DNA of 64,000 bases from the NCBI GenBank assembly GCA_015680685.1, contig MNCI01000825.1, positions 9,625 to 73,624 of the forward strand, written 5' to 3'. Shown piece after piece: positions 23,401-35,599 of the stretch; the stretch's first letter is position 1; every line of letters begins with the position of its first letter. Both the position numbers and the translations under genes were made by a program. The DNA comes from Gnetum montanum. Lineage: Eukaryota; Streptophyta; Gnetopsida; Gnetales; Gnetaceae. The notes beneath the pieces were generated by a model. That model worked only from the letters and a program-made list of their open reading frames with translations. It was not told the origin of the DNA and did not search any database.

Positions 23401-23499
23401 GACAAAGAGAACTTGCTACCTGATATGTTTCTTGACAAACTCCTCTTTCTTGGGGCTATAACTAAACAATTTCCCAATAATCCTAAATGATATGATGGC

Positions 23500-24725
23500 A
23501 TTCTCACCTATCTTCTTACTCAAGAGATGCCACAAGGGTTGGATTACTAAAAGAAACAATAGTTTCTTCAGTAGGTGAAACACTTCATGGAGATCAACAA
23601 ACACCTCTACAAAATGTACATCGATGGTCTAGTTCATTGGTGTGTCCTTGATGCTAATCAATTGCGCATTCTTGAAGATGCTCATGAAGGTTCTTATGGG
23701 TGCCACTATGATGGAAGATGCATGACCATTAAAATCCTGATGGTAGGATACTATTGGCCAGCAATCTTCAGGGATGCTCACTAATATGTTTTCTATTGTA
23801 AACAATGCCAATGAGATGGTGGAATGACTGCTTGAATGGAGGGACCTCAATAATGGATTCAACCGCTGGAACCCTTAGACATCTGGGGCATTGATTTCAT
23901 GGGTCCCATCACACCCATGTCAAATGAAAGGGTGTACATCATAGTTACTATTGACTATGAAATGGGAAAAAGTAGTAGCCGTCACCAACTGTACATCTTC
24001 TACTATTGCTCGATTTGTACAATAAAATGTTGTAAATAGGTTTGGTATGCCACATACATTAATTTTTGATAATGGAACTCACTTTATAGATACTACCTTT
24101 CAGAAGCTCATGCAATGCTTAGGTGTTGAACATGAACTTACAACACCCTACCACCCCCAAGCCAATGGTCAAGCTGAGGTCACCAATAGAGAAATCATAA
24201 GGATTCTAACAAGAATTGTTAGCAAACATAGGAAATACTAGAGCAAAAAAATCAACGATGCCCTTTGGGCCTACTGCTCAACATGGAAACTCCCTATATG
24301 CTACTCTCCCTATGAGCTTGTGTATAGAAAATTACCAACACTTCTTATTCAATCCGAGCTCCGTACACTTTCAATAGTCTGTGACCTCAACCTTGACTTG
24401 AGTCTAGCACAAAAAGAAAGATTAATGAATCTCAACTTACTAGATGAAAATCAATTAGTGGCCCTATCATCTAACGAGTTGTGCAAGGCCTACAACAAAA
24501 AGCACCATGACCTTAGAATCAAAAAAGCCAAACTTCAACTAGGAGATAAGGTTCTCTACTAGAACCCCACACATGTTCCTTAGTAAACCAAGTTCCAGAC
24601 ATTATGGAAAGGACCTTATATAATTTATGAAACTTCTCCTTCTAGAACCGTGATGATTTATAAACTTGAGATCCTAGATAAGAAGCAGCTAGTCAACATA
24701 CAACAAGTGAAACCTTTCCACTAGC
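23500..24725 (+). pseudogene. Integrase, element C (Athila lineage)
   Basis: A zinc-binding N-terminus (DAHEGSYGCHYDGR, YCKQCQ) lies at about 23670-23815. The core has LDIWGIDFMGPITP (about 23877-23915), then a frameshift between 23955 and 24040, then TLIFDNGTHF (about 24057), HPQANGQAEVTNRE (about 24150), AYNKKHHDLRIKKAKLQLGD (about 24495) and a C-terminal LWKGPYIIYETSPS with VNIQQVKPFH (about 24690-24720). All three catalytic acids (D, D, E) are present, unlike D, but the frameshift and stops silence it. It would insert the DNA copy with a 5-bp duplication, as seen at this element's own ends. Confidence 0.88.
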
Positions 24726-24729
24726 ATAA

Positions 24730-26802
24730 GCTGACAAATACTACAAACACCTCATCGGATGGACAACCATGCTTAATATTTCAAATCTTCTCCTTTCAAC
24801 TCATTCGTGGGGGAAATGACCATCCGTGCTAACTATGTAAGTAGCTCCTTGGTTTTTCACATTTTTTTACACGTTTTTGTTTTACACATTTTTGTTTTAC
24901 ACATTTTTCATTTTAGATCTTCTTGTTTTCATGTTATTAATATTTTCTAATTTTTGTTTTACAACATCATTAGTACATTTGCTATTTCTTGAATATTGTA
25001 CACTTTATTTTATCTTTTCTTTTATTCTGTTGTGATTTTCTAACATTTTATTCATAAGTGCTAGGCATAGTGGTAATTATTTACTTGATGATGGTATATA
25101 CTATTTTGTTATTTGATTGTTGGTGTCTAGACTCTAGCTTTGAATTTTTTTATAGATATCGAGGACATGGTTTCTTTTCACGCAATAGGTAGTGAGTCCA
25201 TAACATCCACCCATCCACAAACTCTATGATTTTCCTTGTTCTGGAAATGTGTTGTCCCTTTTTCATTAATAAAACTATAACAAATTTGTGACTTTGGTAG
25301 TTTCCAGAATTGGGAAGGATTTAAATGTTTGAGCATGGTGTGACTTCAAGGGGATTTGGTATTCTTTGTGCCTTTCTTCTTACTTGGATACATGTGTGTT
25401 TTTATGGGTTTCTTACCATTTTGCGTCCACCAATAAAAGAAGTTGAATAAGTCTTTGCATGGTGTGGTTCCCATTTCCACCAAAAAAAAACAATGGGAAT
25501 TCAAAGCACATCCCTTATACAAAATAAACAAATAAGTTTTTGCATCATGTGGTTCCCATTTTAAAAAATGATGGAAATTCAAAGTACACCCCTTAGACAA
25601 AATAAATGAGCTACAAGCACTGGTTATGGGACTAGAAAGACACCTTACTCATGCTTGAAAGTCCCCTCTAACTAAGGCCCTTCCTCACTTCCTACTTCTC
25701 TTTTCTTCTCTAATAAGGACCAATGGTTATTCTATGAAAGCACTCTTGCATCTTAGGGGGTGGACTAGTCTTAGAATAGCGATGCAAAGTCACTGAATGT
25801 GGTTGGTTTTGATCTAGACTAAGGATGGATCTTATCAAGGGACTTCATGTGACCTTAATCAGGAACTTCATTCCACTCTCTCTCTCATCCTTTCATGCTT
25901 TCCATGTCTCAGATCACTACCAGTTTCATATTCTTGTTCGATGTTGTGACTTGATGTGTTGAAATTCTTAAGTAGTTTCTTTCCGGTTTTTGTACTGAAC
26001 TTTCCATAATCATTAATCATCCACGGGGCCCATGGACTCCTTAGTTTGAAGTTATGAAAGGGAAATAAAAGACCTATGCTTGCTTTTGGGAGGTCCCACT
26101 TACTTATCTTTTGGTTGGATTAGTTAAGTTCTTTATCCTTAGACACTCTTACAATCAAATCCTTTTGTTTACCTCATCAATGACATCCACTTGTGCACAT
26201 CTTCACAACATTTTCCAATGAACTTTCTTTTTCATTGTTGTGAATTCTTACATCCTCTTCAAATATTTCCTTGTGTAAAACTTTTTCAAATTTAATGGAT
26301 TTCTTATCTATTCCACCATATTTTTCAGCCTTCCCACTAACACTGTTATTGAAATTTATTCATCACAATCACAACCTAGCCAAGTGTAACCCCTAACAAG
26401 ACAAGGTACTTCAAAGCTATATGTTGCACATTGCATACTAATCCATGATTTTGTTGTAATTGTAGTGGGAAGAATGGATGGAACGCATGGACTAGATGTG
26501 GGAGTATCCTCATAAAGGAAGCAACAATAACACCATATGATGGGGACTCTTCATGATCATTGAATCTTCTTTCTCACTCTTTAGCTACTAGAGGAGTGAA
26601 TATCAATTTTGTTTAGGGTGTTCTCTTCTCTTGTCATGAACACCCAATTTTGTAAAAGATTGTAATTTGTACACTCAGGTACTTAGAAGTCTATTTGTTT
26701 TATTTGAGTCAATTTGTATGTTTGTCAATAATCCCATAGCTTTCCAATATTTTGTAAGGAACTTGCTCCTCCTCTTCTTCACTCGAGAATGAGTTTTCAT
26801 TC
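24730..26802 (+). other. 3' non-coding region of element C
   Basis: No gene and no envelope-like reading frame. After a T-rich opening (24850-25030) it carries the blocks shared with A, B and D in reverse order on this strand: GTGACTTCAAGGGGATTTG (25340), GGTTCCCATTTCCACC (25468), CCTCTAACTAAGGCCC (25666), AGTCACTGAATG (25788). The segment 25460-25600 holds two tandem copies of a unit of roughly 95 bases that is also duplicated in B. TCAATAATCCCAT at 26725-26737 is the block conserved near the polypurine tract. Confidence 0.7.
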
Positions 26803-26815
26803 AGTCATGGAGGTA
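26803..26815 (+). promoter_or_regulatory. Polypurine tract of element C
   Basis: AGTCATGGAGGTA abuts the 3' LTR start TGATAAATC. Confidence 0.7.
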
Positions 26816-27678
26816 TGATAAATCATGTTTTAACTGAGTTTGATATCATAGCCTTGATATTAGATACCTGATATCAGATCCCAAAACATGATGTTGAATA
26901 TCCGATATCATAGGGTATACGTTGATCTATAAATATAACGCTCGGGCTCATAATTTTTAGATATTTTTTCATAGTTTTTATCATAGATAGTAAAGCTCTT
27001 GTAGTTTGTTTTCTCCAGAGTTAAAATATTTTTTTGACTGCTTACAGTAGGAGTGTGAGTGTGTATGGATCTTTATTCAAGCACTGATGTACCTAAGCAC
27101 AACAATGTGATAGGAATAAAAATAAATCCTTTTGATCATCCTTGTAGCACTAAGAATAGATTAATGTTTCCTTGATGCATTTAATATTCATGCACTTTAT
27201 TCTTATGCACTTCACTTTAATGCACATTAATTAAGTAATTAGTTTCCAGTTGTTAATGAACATAAGCACAACCACCTTAAGCATATGTGTAGCACTTGGT
27301 AACCCAGAAACACTTAACATTTGGTAGCCCAGCAGTGCTATATGTGTTCAGGATGTGTCTGGAAAGTGGGAATAGGTACTTGTGTTAGGCTAGCTAGGCA
27401 GTAGATGAATTAGATTTTAAATTACTCTATCTTTCATTCTTGTTCTAGGAGATTAAACTTATAAAATAAAAAATGATAAAAAATCATATACCTCAGTTGC
27501 ACTTAACCATATACTTGTACCTCACAAGTGAAACTGAGAAGACAACGATCATTCCAATTACATTTCACATCTTAGAACCAATGTACTTAAGAACTTAAGG
27601 CCTATGAAATTTGACCAGATTGCACATGAATTCTTGTGATTCATATGGTTGGGTGTAGGGGTACCTTGCCACTCATTA
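26816..27678 (+). mobile_element. 3' LTR of element C
   Basis: TGATAAATCATG to CACTCATTA, 863 bases, collinear with 17608-18445. TATA box at 26928-26935. The terminal CA has become TA. Confidence 0.9.
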
Positions 27679-27683
27679 ACTAT
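27679..27683. repeat. Right target-site duplication of element C
   Basis: ACTAT, identical to 17603-17607. Confidence 0.85.
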
Positions 27684-29470
27684 TATTAGTGATGCATGAA
27701 TTTTTCTATCTCTCCACAATGATAGGTTCATCTTTTATGTCTTGTGTTGGAGTGGTAATAGTTGTTAGTTTTTGCATATGATTAGGAGACATTGTTCTAG
27801 AGAGGAAGGATGTTGCACCAAATTGGCCTTGTGTTGGTTTTGATGCATCAGTAGGTCTACAAGTTCTACGCTCATGCATGGGAACCATCCTAAAGAAAGG
27901 ACATTTTCAAGGTTGTGATGAAAATCTACTAGCCTTATCATTTTCTTGTATGTTCACAACACAAGCAAAATTTTTTCATTGATGTTTTGGCGCCAAACCT
28001 TCCTATGTTGTTGGTGGTGACATGTAATGAAGTGAAGTATGCGAATATTGAGGATATGATGGAGGGAGAGAGGCATGATGTGGTGATGTTGCAGGTTGAT
28101 GAAATTCGGGAGAGTGAAGTAGAACCAGTCAAGGAAATAGGTTGTTGAATGTAATATCCATATGGGTCCAGCTGATAGTAAGGGTAGTGTTGGTTTGATA
28201 ATGGCCTCCCCCATAATTGTGGGTTTTGCCACTATGTTTGACAATATTTTTGAGGTTGATAAGAAGTCCCACTAAGATAGTACAATTGGTTGTAGGAATG
28301 TTTATAATTACCTTGTGAGTAAGGTAATTTCTTAGGCATTTGCTTTTGTACAAAATTGGGATTCAAAGTAGAATCCCAATACTCATGTAGATGTAACATG
28401 ATTGGGCAATAGCCCTTTAGATGATTATATAAGTAGATGTCACATCCATCATCCTCTTCCATGATTGAGTCTATAGCTTCTTCTCTACCAGCCATTTTTT
28501 GGCATTGCCAATAAGTGTTCCTACATATTTCTTGGTTCATTTTTCTCCTCTTGTTTTGATCACTTAATTCTTATTATGTTATCCTCTCCTCTACAGTTTT
28601 TATGTAAGTTGTAATTTTGTCATTCATCAACACCCACATCTTATCTATCCTTACTTCAAGCTCATCAATAGACTTTTGCATTGGAAAGGTTTGTTGTGAA
28701 ATCATCTCATTGAGAGCTACCTCTTTTTCCTTATCATAGATATGGACCATTTTCTTTTGAAGAGTTGGGTCCCAATTATATTCCTCTACATTCTCTCATT
28801 TGCATAGCTCTCCTTCTTCTTTTGCCACCCACTCGATTAGCCTTTGTATCTGATGAGCTTTCAATTTGTAAACCCGACCTTGGACCTAAATCCCAAGGCT
28901 CTCCTTTGTTTAATTACAAAGGTCATTTATGATGTGGAAAATTTTCTCTTTTTGAGAGAAATCATGGCCAAGACATCTATGCAATAGCGAGTAGTATCTA
29001 TCCAAGGCCACATCTAAGGGTTCATGATTTTCTTACTTCTACCTTTAGATTTGTTTTCTCAAGTTGCACATACTCAAATAGATTTGGTATTTTTCGTTGA
29101 AAAGTTCTAACATTTTGGACCACCGATGGATTGAATCTGGTTCCAACGATCTATCCCAACCTTCAGCTTTATCAACTAGTGTCCTAGGAAAGAGCTTAAG
29201 CTTTTTCCACTCACTCTCGATGTTTTGCAAGGTGCAGGCATCATGGAAGGCTTGTAAGTAATGATGTGAATAATAGTTATAGCCTCCCATAAATTTAGGG
29301 ATGTTATTCATATCAAGCCTTTTGGTGTGATTTTTCCTTTGATGCCTATGGGATATTCTAACTACCTCCATTACCCGCATCATGCTCCTAGTAGCCAACA
29401 AGGGTTCATCTTCATTAGACATGTCGTGGTGAGAATATGCATTTCTATTCATCTAATTGTGATATTTTCT
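27684..29470 (-). pseudogene. gag, element B
   Basis: The minus-strand frame at 29045-29452 gives NEDEPLLATRSMMRVMEVVR, LDMNNIPKFMGGYNYYSHHY, LQAFHDACTLQNIESEWKKL and KLFPRTLVDKAEGW, then RWSKMLELFNEKYQI. Further gag pieces run to 28600 (AKEEGELCKxE-like). At about 28395-28470 is a zinc-knuckle-like CDIYLYNHLKGYCP followed by the LHEYWDSTLNP motif also seen in A. A Pro/His/Tyr-rich tail continues to the point where C inserted. It corresponds to C's and D's gag but has stops and frame changes. No protease follows on either side of C. Confidence 0.82.
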
Positions 29471-29697
29471 ATGCTCACTTTGATGTCTTTCATCTTGTTC
29501 TTGGGTTTGATTTTTATCTTTATCTTGATCCCATAGTGGAGCTCTATCTCTATACCTATATTCATCTTCATCAAAACTAGATATTGAAGAGNCTTTAACA
29601 TGTGTGACTTCTAATTTTAAAATTTTTCAAAAAGATAAATCATTAATACCTTTATAGCAATCATTTATAATATAACTAATCTAGATAACTAGCACCA

Positions 29698-29715
29698 TCC
29701 CTGGCAATAGCACCA
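29698..29715 (-). other. Primer-binding site of element B
   Basis: Minus strand TGGTGCTATTGCCAGGGA next to the 5' LTR; near match to the tRNA-Asp-complementary Athila site. Confidence 0.82.
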
Positions 29716-29938
29716 ATGATGAGCAACAAGTACCCCCTATGCCTAACCATACGAATCACAAGTGTTCACGCTTGATCTGGTTGAATTTTATGGATGGGAC
29801 TAGTTATGGCATCTAGATCATTATGTTTTGATCATAGTTCATTATCTTCCCACTTGAACTAGTGGTAGCTTTGTCATGTATGGTTTAGTCCTAAGGCATA
29901 TGATTTTTGATGTTGTTCTGGTCTTATGCTACTCCTAA

Positions 29939-30156
29939 TGATAATATAGAAATTAATTATTTAATCTAATTAATAATAGAAAGTAAAGTCTAAACTAACC
30001 TACAAGCGATGAGTGTCCATTCCCAGTGTACCATACACATCATGAAATGATAATATAGAAATTAATTATTTAATCTAATTAATAATAGAAAGTAAAGTCT
30101 AAACTAACCTACAAGCGATGAGTGTCCATTCCCAACATACCATACACATCATGAAC
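29939..30156. repeat. 109-base tandem duplication in the 5' LTR of B
   Basis: Two adjacent copies beginning at 29939 and 30048, nearly identical except around the CCCAGTGTACC/CCCAACATACC segment. Absent from the 3' LTR, so it arose after insertion of B. Confidence 0.9.
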
Positions 30157-30674
30157 CCACATATCCACTATTGGAATTACCACGCACTACGCTACTGCAT
30201 GAACTAAGTAATAACACTACTAGGATTACCAAGTGAATATGTGTTTATGCTCGAAATTGATCACACTCATTCCACTAATTGATTAAATTGCATTAAATGT
30301 AGATATTAACTAAGTACATGAAAAGTAAATTGTATGAAAAGTAAATCTAATATAAGTCAAAATGCTACAACAAATAAGAATCAATCTCAATCTTATTATC
30401 ATTCATGGAATGTGTCTAGGTACATTGCCACTCGAATAAGATGTCGTACAACTAACTCAAATCCACATTGTAGGCACTCACTGACTGTTTCCTAAGACTA
30501 TGCAATAAAAATACAAGAGTTTGGATACTCTATTAACAAAAGAATGCCAATACACAGTAGAAGCACGTGTACTTATAGGTGAAAAAAACACTACATCAAC
30601 GGCTACACATCAACACATCATTACTTCCATTGATGGGTACGCATTGAGATGACTACATCGAGGCAGTTGTGTCA

Positions 30675-30679
30675 AAGTG
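30675..30679. repeat. Left target-site duplication of element A
   Basis: AAGTG; identical to 57835-57839. Confidence 0.9.
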
Positions 30680-31529
30680 TGATGAGTGGCGAGATACCCC
30701 TACACTCAACCATACGAATACAAGCGTTCTCACACGCGATCTAGTCGAACTCCATAGATAGACTAGTTGTGGCACCTAGACAGTTATCCTTAAGTCGCAG
30801 TTCGCTGTCTTCCCACCTAGACTAGTATTATATTTGTCACATATCGTTTAGTCCAAAGTGAGGTGTATGATGTGTTCCTAATCTAACCGCTACTCCTAAA
30901 GGCAATGAAAAGTAATATTAAATTAACTAATCTAGGAGAGAGAGGGTAAGAAGATCTAATCTAGCCTAAGTGCGATGAGCATCTATTCCTTGATCATCCG
31001 TACACATCTTGGACTTCGTGCATGACTACAACAAGGATTACCAAGCGCAAATCCTAGGTATGCCACTGGGTTACCAAGTAGTCATACTTAAATGATCGTA
31101 ATCAAGTTGTACTCATTTCGCGTTACTAGGATTTTAAGGGTAAGGAAAACTAATTAGGAAAGCAGTAAATAGAAATTAAATAAATAAATAAACAAAGTGA
31201 ATGCTACAATGATGAATTAATCTCAATCTTTATTGCCAGTCATGTGCATGTCCAAGTATGTCACACTCGAATAAAGGATGTCGTACAATTACATTCACCA
31301 CATTATGGGTAGATACGAGAAAATAATCTGTCTCTAGAAGGATCAAACTACCAGAGCTTCACTACAATCTAACTCCTAATGATGAACAAGGGAGAGCCGC
31401 TTCTTATTTATAGACATTGTGGCAAACTGCGATATCGCAGGGGAAGACGCAATATCGCATATGCGATATCGCAGGGGATGCGATATTGCATACGCGATAT
31501 CGTAGCCCATGCGATATTGCATCCCATCA
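30680..31529 (-). mobile_element. 3' LTR of element A
   Basis: TGATGAGTGGCG to ATCCCATCA, 850 bases. TATA box (minus strand) at 31405-31412. The 100 bases between it and the sense start contain at least five GCGATATCGC-type palindromes (31428-31527). Confidence 0.92.
31428..31527 (-). promoter_or_regulatory. CGATATCGC palindrome array upstream of the TATA box (LTR A)
   Basis: Spaced copies of GCGATATCGC and one-base variants (GCAATATCGC, GCGATATTGC), separated by 10-20 bases of CATG/AGGGG-type linker. The same array in the 5' LTR spans about 57748-57830. Confidence 0.75.
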
Positions 31530-31541
31530 TACCCCCACGAC
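31530..31541 (-). promoter_or_regulatory. Polypurine tract of element A
   Basis: Minus strand AGTCGTGGGGGTA up to the 3' LTR. Confidence 0.8.
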
Positions 31542-31582
31542 TAAATAAAAACTCATCCTCGAGTTACAGTGATTACACAATG

Positions 31583-31587
31583 GATAG
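31583..31587. repeat. Left target-site duplication of element E
   Basis: GATAG; partner AATAG at 50106-50110 (one mismatch). Confidence 0.75.
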
Positions 31588-32873
31588 TGTACTGTCTGAA
31601 ATCATCAGTGCATAGCTGGAATGAAATGTACGCCGAGAGATCTACAGACAGGCATAGAAGACCCTACCTTCACTTGAGGGTGAGCTGGAACTGACGAAGG
31701 TAGAGTACCTTGGGTGGTCTACACACGGATCAGACAAGGATTTCCCCAAACATATGCCAATATGCGATATGTCGGGTTATATGTAAATGGTATGATAAAT
31801 GCAAATTAGCGTGCAAGAATGCAAATCAGCGTGTAGGAATGTAAATCATCGTGCAGGAATGTAAATAAGAGATAAAGAAATACAAATGAAAAATGTAACA
31901 AATCTAGGCCGAAAATGTAGCAATATTATTGCATAATGAAAATTACAATGCATCGGTCTAGACGTAGTCGTGAATCTAACACAAGGCAAACAAAGAACCC
32001 CAATGGATGCAGAGGTGTGATAGAGTGCTGGTTCAGACTACAGGCATAGCGTGGGGGCTGTATGCTCAGCGTGCAAGGTCCAAGTCTAGCGTACAGGATG
32101 GGTGTTGCAGATGTTCTCAGTGTGGGTTGCCTAAATTTTTGCCAAGATTCTCTTATTTTTTTTGACCTTAACCTCGTTAAAAATCTAGGTTTTTGTACAA
32201 TTTTGGGCATTAAATTCAGATCTGAGATGGGATGATTAGCTGTGGAACGCTAGAATTTCGGATCAGGTGACAGATGGCTGCGTTGCCTAGGTGCAAAGAA
32301 TATTACAACTATGCAGCGTGTTGCATGCCAACATGTGCTGCTGCACGCCAGTGTGTACACGCTGGGCATGTGAACTCACCGTAAAAACTTGACTAAAACA
32401 AAAGAATTCATTTTTACAAACTACTGTTACAACAGGAAGTATGAAATTCGGCCCTCAGATTTGAGCTCAGATGTCACGAGAATGCTACCTGTGGATGTGT
32501 AGCTCAATTGGACTTGATCTGATATGGTTCTAGAAGACTTCCACTAGAGTACGTCGTGTTGCACATTGGATGATGCATGCTGGGCGTACATGCTAGGAAT
32601 ACACGCTGGGTGTGCATGTTGGGGGGTGTACATGTTGGGCATGCACGCTACATACTCAGTGAAAACCAAGTATTTTGAGCTCAAAATTCACCAGGTTTGA
32701 TGCCAAATGTCGCCGAAGTCTTCTGTGGGTCCCAAGGAACCATTTCTTGCTTAGTTCAACTCCGTTTGAAGTTGTCCGTGAGGTCATCAAGCTTTAGTCA
32801 TGGTGGGGAGCATCATGATTTTAGCTCAATTCTTGTTGGAGAAGTGCTAAGCTTAGAATTTTGTGGTGTTTCA
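31588..32873 (-). mobile_element. 3' LTR of element E
   Basis: TGTACTGTC to GGTGTTTCA, 1286 bases, collinear with 48842-50105. It holds a 20-base tandem repeat at about 31798-31866 (unit AATGCAAATCAGCGTGCAGG) and scattered AGCGTG words and CATGCTGGGCGTGC-like repeats at 32310-32650. Confidence 0.93.
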
Positions 32874-32875
32874 TT

Positions 32876-32887
32876 AGCCCCTCTTTC
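32876..32887 (-). promoter_or_regulatory. Polypurine tract of element E
   Basis: Minus strand GAAAGAGGGGCT two bases from the LTR; the Tat-like element at the right window edge has CAAAGAGGGGCC at the same place. Confidence 0.8.
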
Positions 32888-32889
32888 TT

Positions 32890-33980
32890 GACGCTTGGAG
32901 GAATCAACCTGAGAAATATCGATAAAGAAGTACAAAACACCACAAGCAACTTGGTAGAAATATTGTCCTTTGACACTTGGCTAGATGTTATTACACCATG
33001 TTCAGTAGTACATGGGATTGGTGAAATGAAGTTTGTAGCTAGATAGGGAAATGGAGATTGTGGGGATCGGGGACAGATCAAGGGATTGTGCATGGTAAAG
33101 GGGATGCTCAAGTGTGTATACGGGTCATGTTGATCCTTGTCAATAGCCATTATCTAGCAGACTGAGAACTAAGACATGAGGTGTACATCCTTTGGCGGAA
33201 TAAGACTATTTAGTGTTTAAGAGGACTTGTTGGCATAACCAAAGCCACGTGATGATATGTTGCGTTCTTTGGAGGAACAAGACTGCTGTTTAGTGTGAAC
33301 GAGAACCTGTTGGCGGAGAGCCAAATTCATGCAATGAGATGTTACTTGGGCATTTGAGAGATGAGTACTTGGTTCCAAGACAATTGCCTTCCCGCCTGAG
33401 GCTTGCATGGCAAGTGTCAAGGGTCTTGTGTTTCTTTGTGGCTTCCTCTTTTTCTTTTTTTTTGCGAAGAGCTTTTTTTTATCTCGTACTCATGTTCAAG
33501 TGCCATGTTGTGTGTTGCAACTTCTTAAAAGTGTTGCAGTTTGCAATGGTGCGCTCAAAATTTTGGGTGTACTGGGTGTATCAAGGGTATAGCTGAGTAG
33601 AGGATGTTGAGGAATAGATGGGAAGTGTAACGGGAAATGGGGATGTACTAGTGAATAGCTTGATTAACATGGTTACGTATGTTAGGAACAATATGGTACG
33701 TTGCTGCTGTGACGAAGCGCATTCTCGTACGAACACCTCTGAGTGTCATCCTGCAAAGACAACTCCAAGAATACAAGAAAACCACGAGTGAGTGAGTAAG
33801 CTTAGACTGAGAAAAAAAATACATCAGATGAGATTTCAGGCACTAGATGAGATTTCTAGCACTGAATACGCATGGCGGCAATGTTGTCAAGATCAACTGA
33901 TGATGAGCGAGGCAACGGCTCTGATGAAGTTCAAATGCTGCTACAGACCGAGAGGCTAGAGATGAAGCTACTAGGTTATA
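32890..33980 (-). other. 3' non-coding region of element E
   Basis: No gene supported; the short open frames (for example 32821-33150) have no recognisable features. Two imperfect copies of a unit with GGAACAAGACT(G)TGTTTAG(T)GT and GACTTGTTGGC lie around 33190-33320. T-rich at 33450-33480. Confidence 0.6.
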
Positions 33981-33984
33981 GTTG

Positions 33985-34265
33985 TAGCAGACTATCATGA
34001 GTTAGTTTTATGTCATAACCCATTGGATGTTGCCAGTTTAGCATTGTAGCGGATGGTGCATTGCTAGTTTATAGTCTTGGCAGACTATGAAGAGGCAAAC
34101 CAGTTTATAGTCTTAGCAGACTCTAGCAAACAAAACTATGGCAATTTAGTGTCATACAGGATGGGCGCTAGTTTATTGTCATTGCAGACGAACTGTGATG
34201 CCAGTTTATCGTCATAACACCAGGACGATCAGTGGTATCAGTTTACCATCATGATTCTAGGACAT
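33985..34265. repeat. Minisatellite 1 of element E
   Basis: Seven or eight imperfect copies, about 30-40 bases, of a unit around CCAGTTTATAGTCTTAGCAG. It shares its AGTTTA start with minisatellites 2 and 3. Confidence 0.75.
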
Positions 34266-34289
34266 AGGCATACCTGAGATGTTCAGACA

Positions 34290-35440
34290 TGAAATGGTTT
34301 GAGGTACAGGTGGTTTGTTGGATGAGTGAGCTCATTACCATTCATATCAGCTAGCTTAAATGCTCTGTTGTCATATGCTTTGGTGACCAAATAGGGCCCT
34401 TCCTAGTTTTCTACGAACTTGTTCACATGTTCACGGACTACCTTAAGTACGAGGTTGCCTTCTTTGATCGAGCGCTTGTGAATGTCATATTGATGGCATC
34501 ATCGCTGTTGTTTTTGATGCCACTCGATCTGATCGAGCACATGTGTGTGTTCCTCCTCCACCGAGTCCAACTCGACAATGCACAAGTCACTGTTTTGACC
34601 CTCATCAAGGAGTCTGGAGAGTGTGATCCTTAAAGACGGTACTTGTAACTCCAAAGGTAGAACAGCTTCTAAACCATAGACAAGACTATATGGCGTTTTA
34701 CCTGTGGAAGTCCAATGCATAGTGCGATAAGCCCATAGTGTGTATACTAATTGTTTGTGCCATCTTTTCTTGCTCTGAGTAAGCATCTTTTTCAGCACTA
34801 TGATGATGATCTTATTTGTAGCTTCAGCTTGTCCATTGCTCTGAGGGTCGTAAGGGGATGAAAACGAATGTTTGATCCCTAGGATCTCACTGAAAGTCCT
34901 AGTTTCGGCACTGCTGAACTGTGGCCCGTTATCAGTGATGATGGTCATCAGAATGCCAAAACAGGTCACGATGTTTTCTAAAATGAAGTTGAATATGTGT
35001 TTGGATGTGGTCTTCCAAAGGGGAATAGCTTCTACCCATTTCGCGAAATACTCTGTCGCGGTTATGATAAAGCTATGTCCTACAGAAGATGGGGGAGTTA
35101 TCGATCCGATAATGTCTAACCCCCACTTCTGGAAAGGCCAAGTGATTTGCGCTGTATGCAGCTCATTTGGTGGAACATGTATCAAATTGCTATGTTTTTG
35201 ATAGATACTGCATGTTTTGGCCTTGGAGAAACAATCATACTCCATGTGTGGCCAATAATAGCCCAAACGTCTTATTTTTGTTGCCATTGCTTTGGGTGCT
35301 ATGTACCCTCCGCATAGTCCATCATGTACTTGCTCAATGATGGTTTGGCCATCAGTGCTACTAACGCATGTTAACAAGATGCCTTCGTAGGATCGATGAC
35401 ACAACGTGTCACCTACCAATGCATACTGTCGAGAACATTT
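34290..35440 (-). pseudogene. Integrase, element E (Tat/Ogre lineage)
   Basis: The 306-residue minus-strand frame at 34499-35419 covers nearly the whole protein. A zinc domain (VHDGLCGGYIAPKAM, GYYWPHMEYDC, KTCSIYQKH) has one His and one Cys replaced by Tyr. The core has all three catalytic acids (WGLDIIGSI, ITDNGPQF, NGQAEATNK), and the Tat-typical AYRTMHWTSTGKTPYSLVYG follows. After a stop the C-terminal part GPYLVTKAYDNRAF and MNGNELTHP runs to about 34320. It would integrate the cDNA. This is the least damaged domain in the window, but the zinc ligands are compromised. Confidence 0.92.
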
Positions 35441-35599
35441 TCATACTGCATCCTTTTGTGCATTCATCAAATGTTGAGGCGGTTCACCATGTAAAAGGTA
35501 CTCCTTTATGTCATCGTACCATTCTACGGCCTACATTGTACTAACGAATGCAATCGGTAAGTCATCGAGAGTATCAGTTATGGGTTTAGTACAACTGAT

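Larger units (their letters stand above)
17608..27678 (+). mobile_element. Element C: full-length Athila-type LTR retrotransposon
   Basis: Plus-strand element of 10,071 bases: 5' LTR 17608-18445, PBS 18447-18465, gag 18606-20960, protease 20968-21640, RT 21775-22930, RNase H 22930-23400, integrase 23500-24725, 3' non-coding 24730-26802, polypurine tract 26803-26815, 3' LTR 26816-27678. It is inserted in B near the end of its gag, in the opposite direction, with perfect TSD ACTAT. It is the youngest LTR pair in the window by my sample (7 differences in 118 bases, 18114-18231 against 27344-27461). Many stops and several frameshifts show it is dead, although RT and integrase catalytic residues survive. 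Confidence 0.92.
29717..30679 (-). mobile_element. 5' LTR of element B, left piece (split by element A)
   Basis: Starts TGATGAGC and continues collinearly with 5136-6108 until AAAGTG, where A inserted. The last 61 bases of the LTR are at 57840-57900. Bases 29939-30156 are a perfect-looking tandem duplication with a 109-base unit (starting TGATAATATAGAAATTAATT) that the other LTR lacks. Confidence 0.9.
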
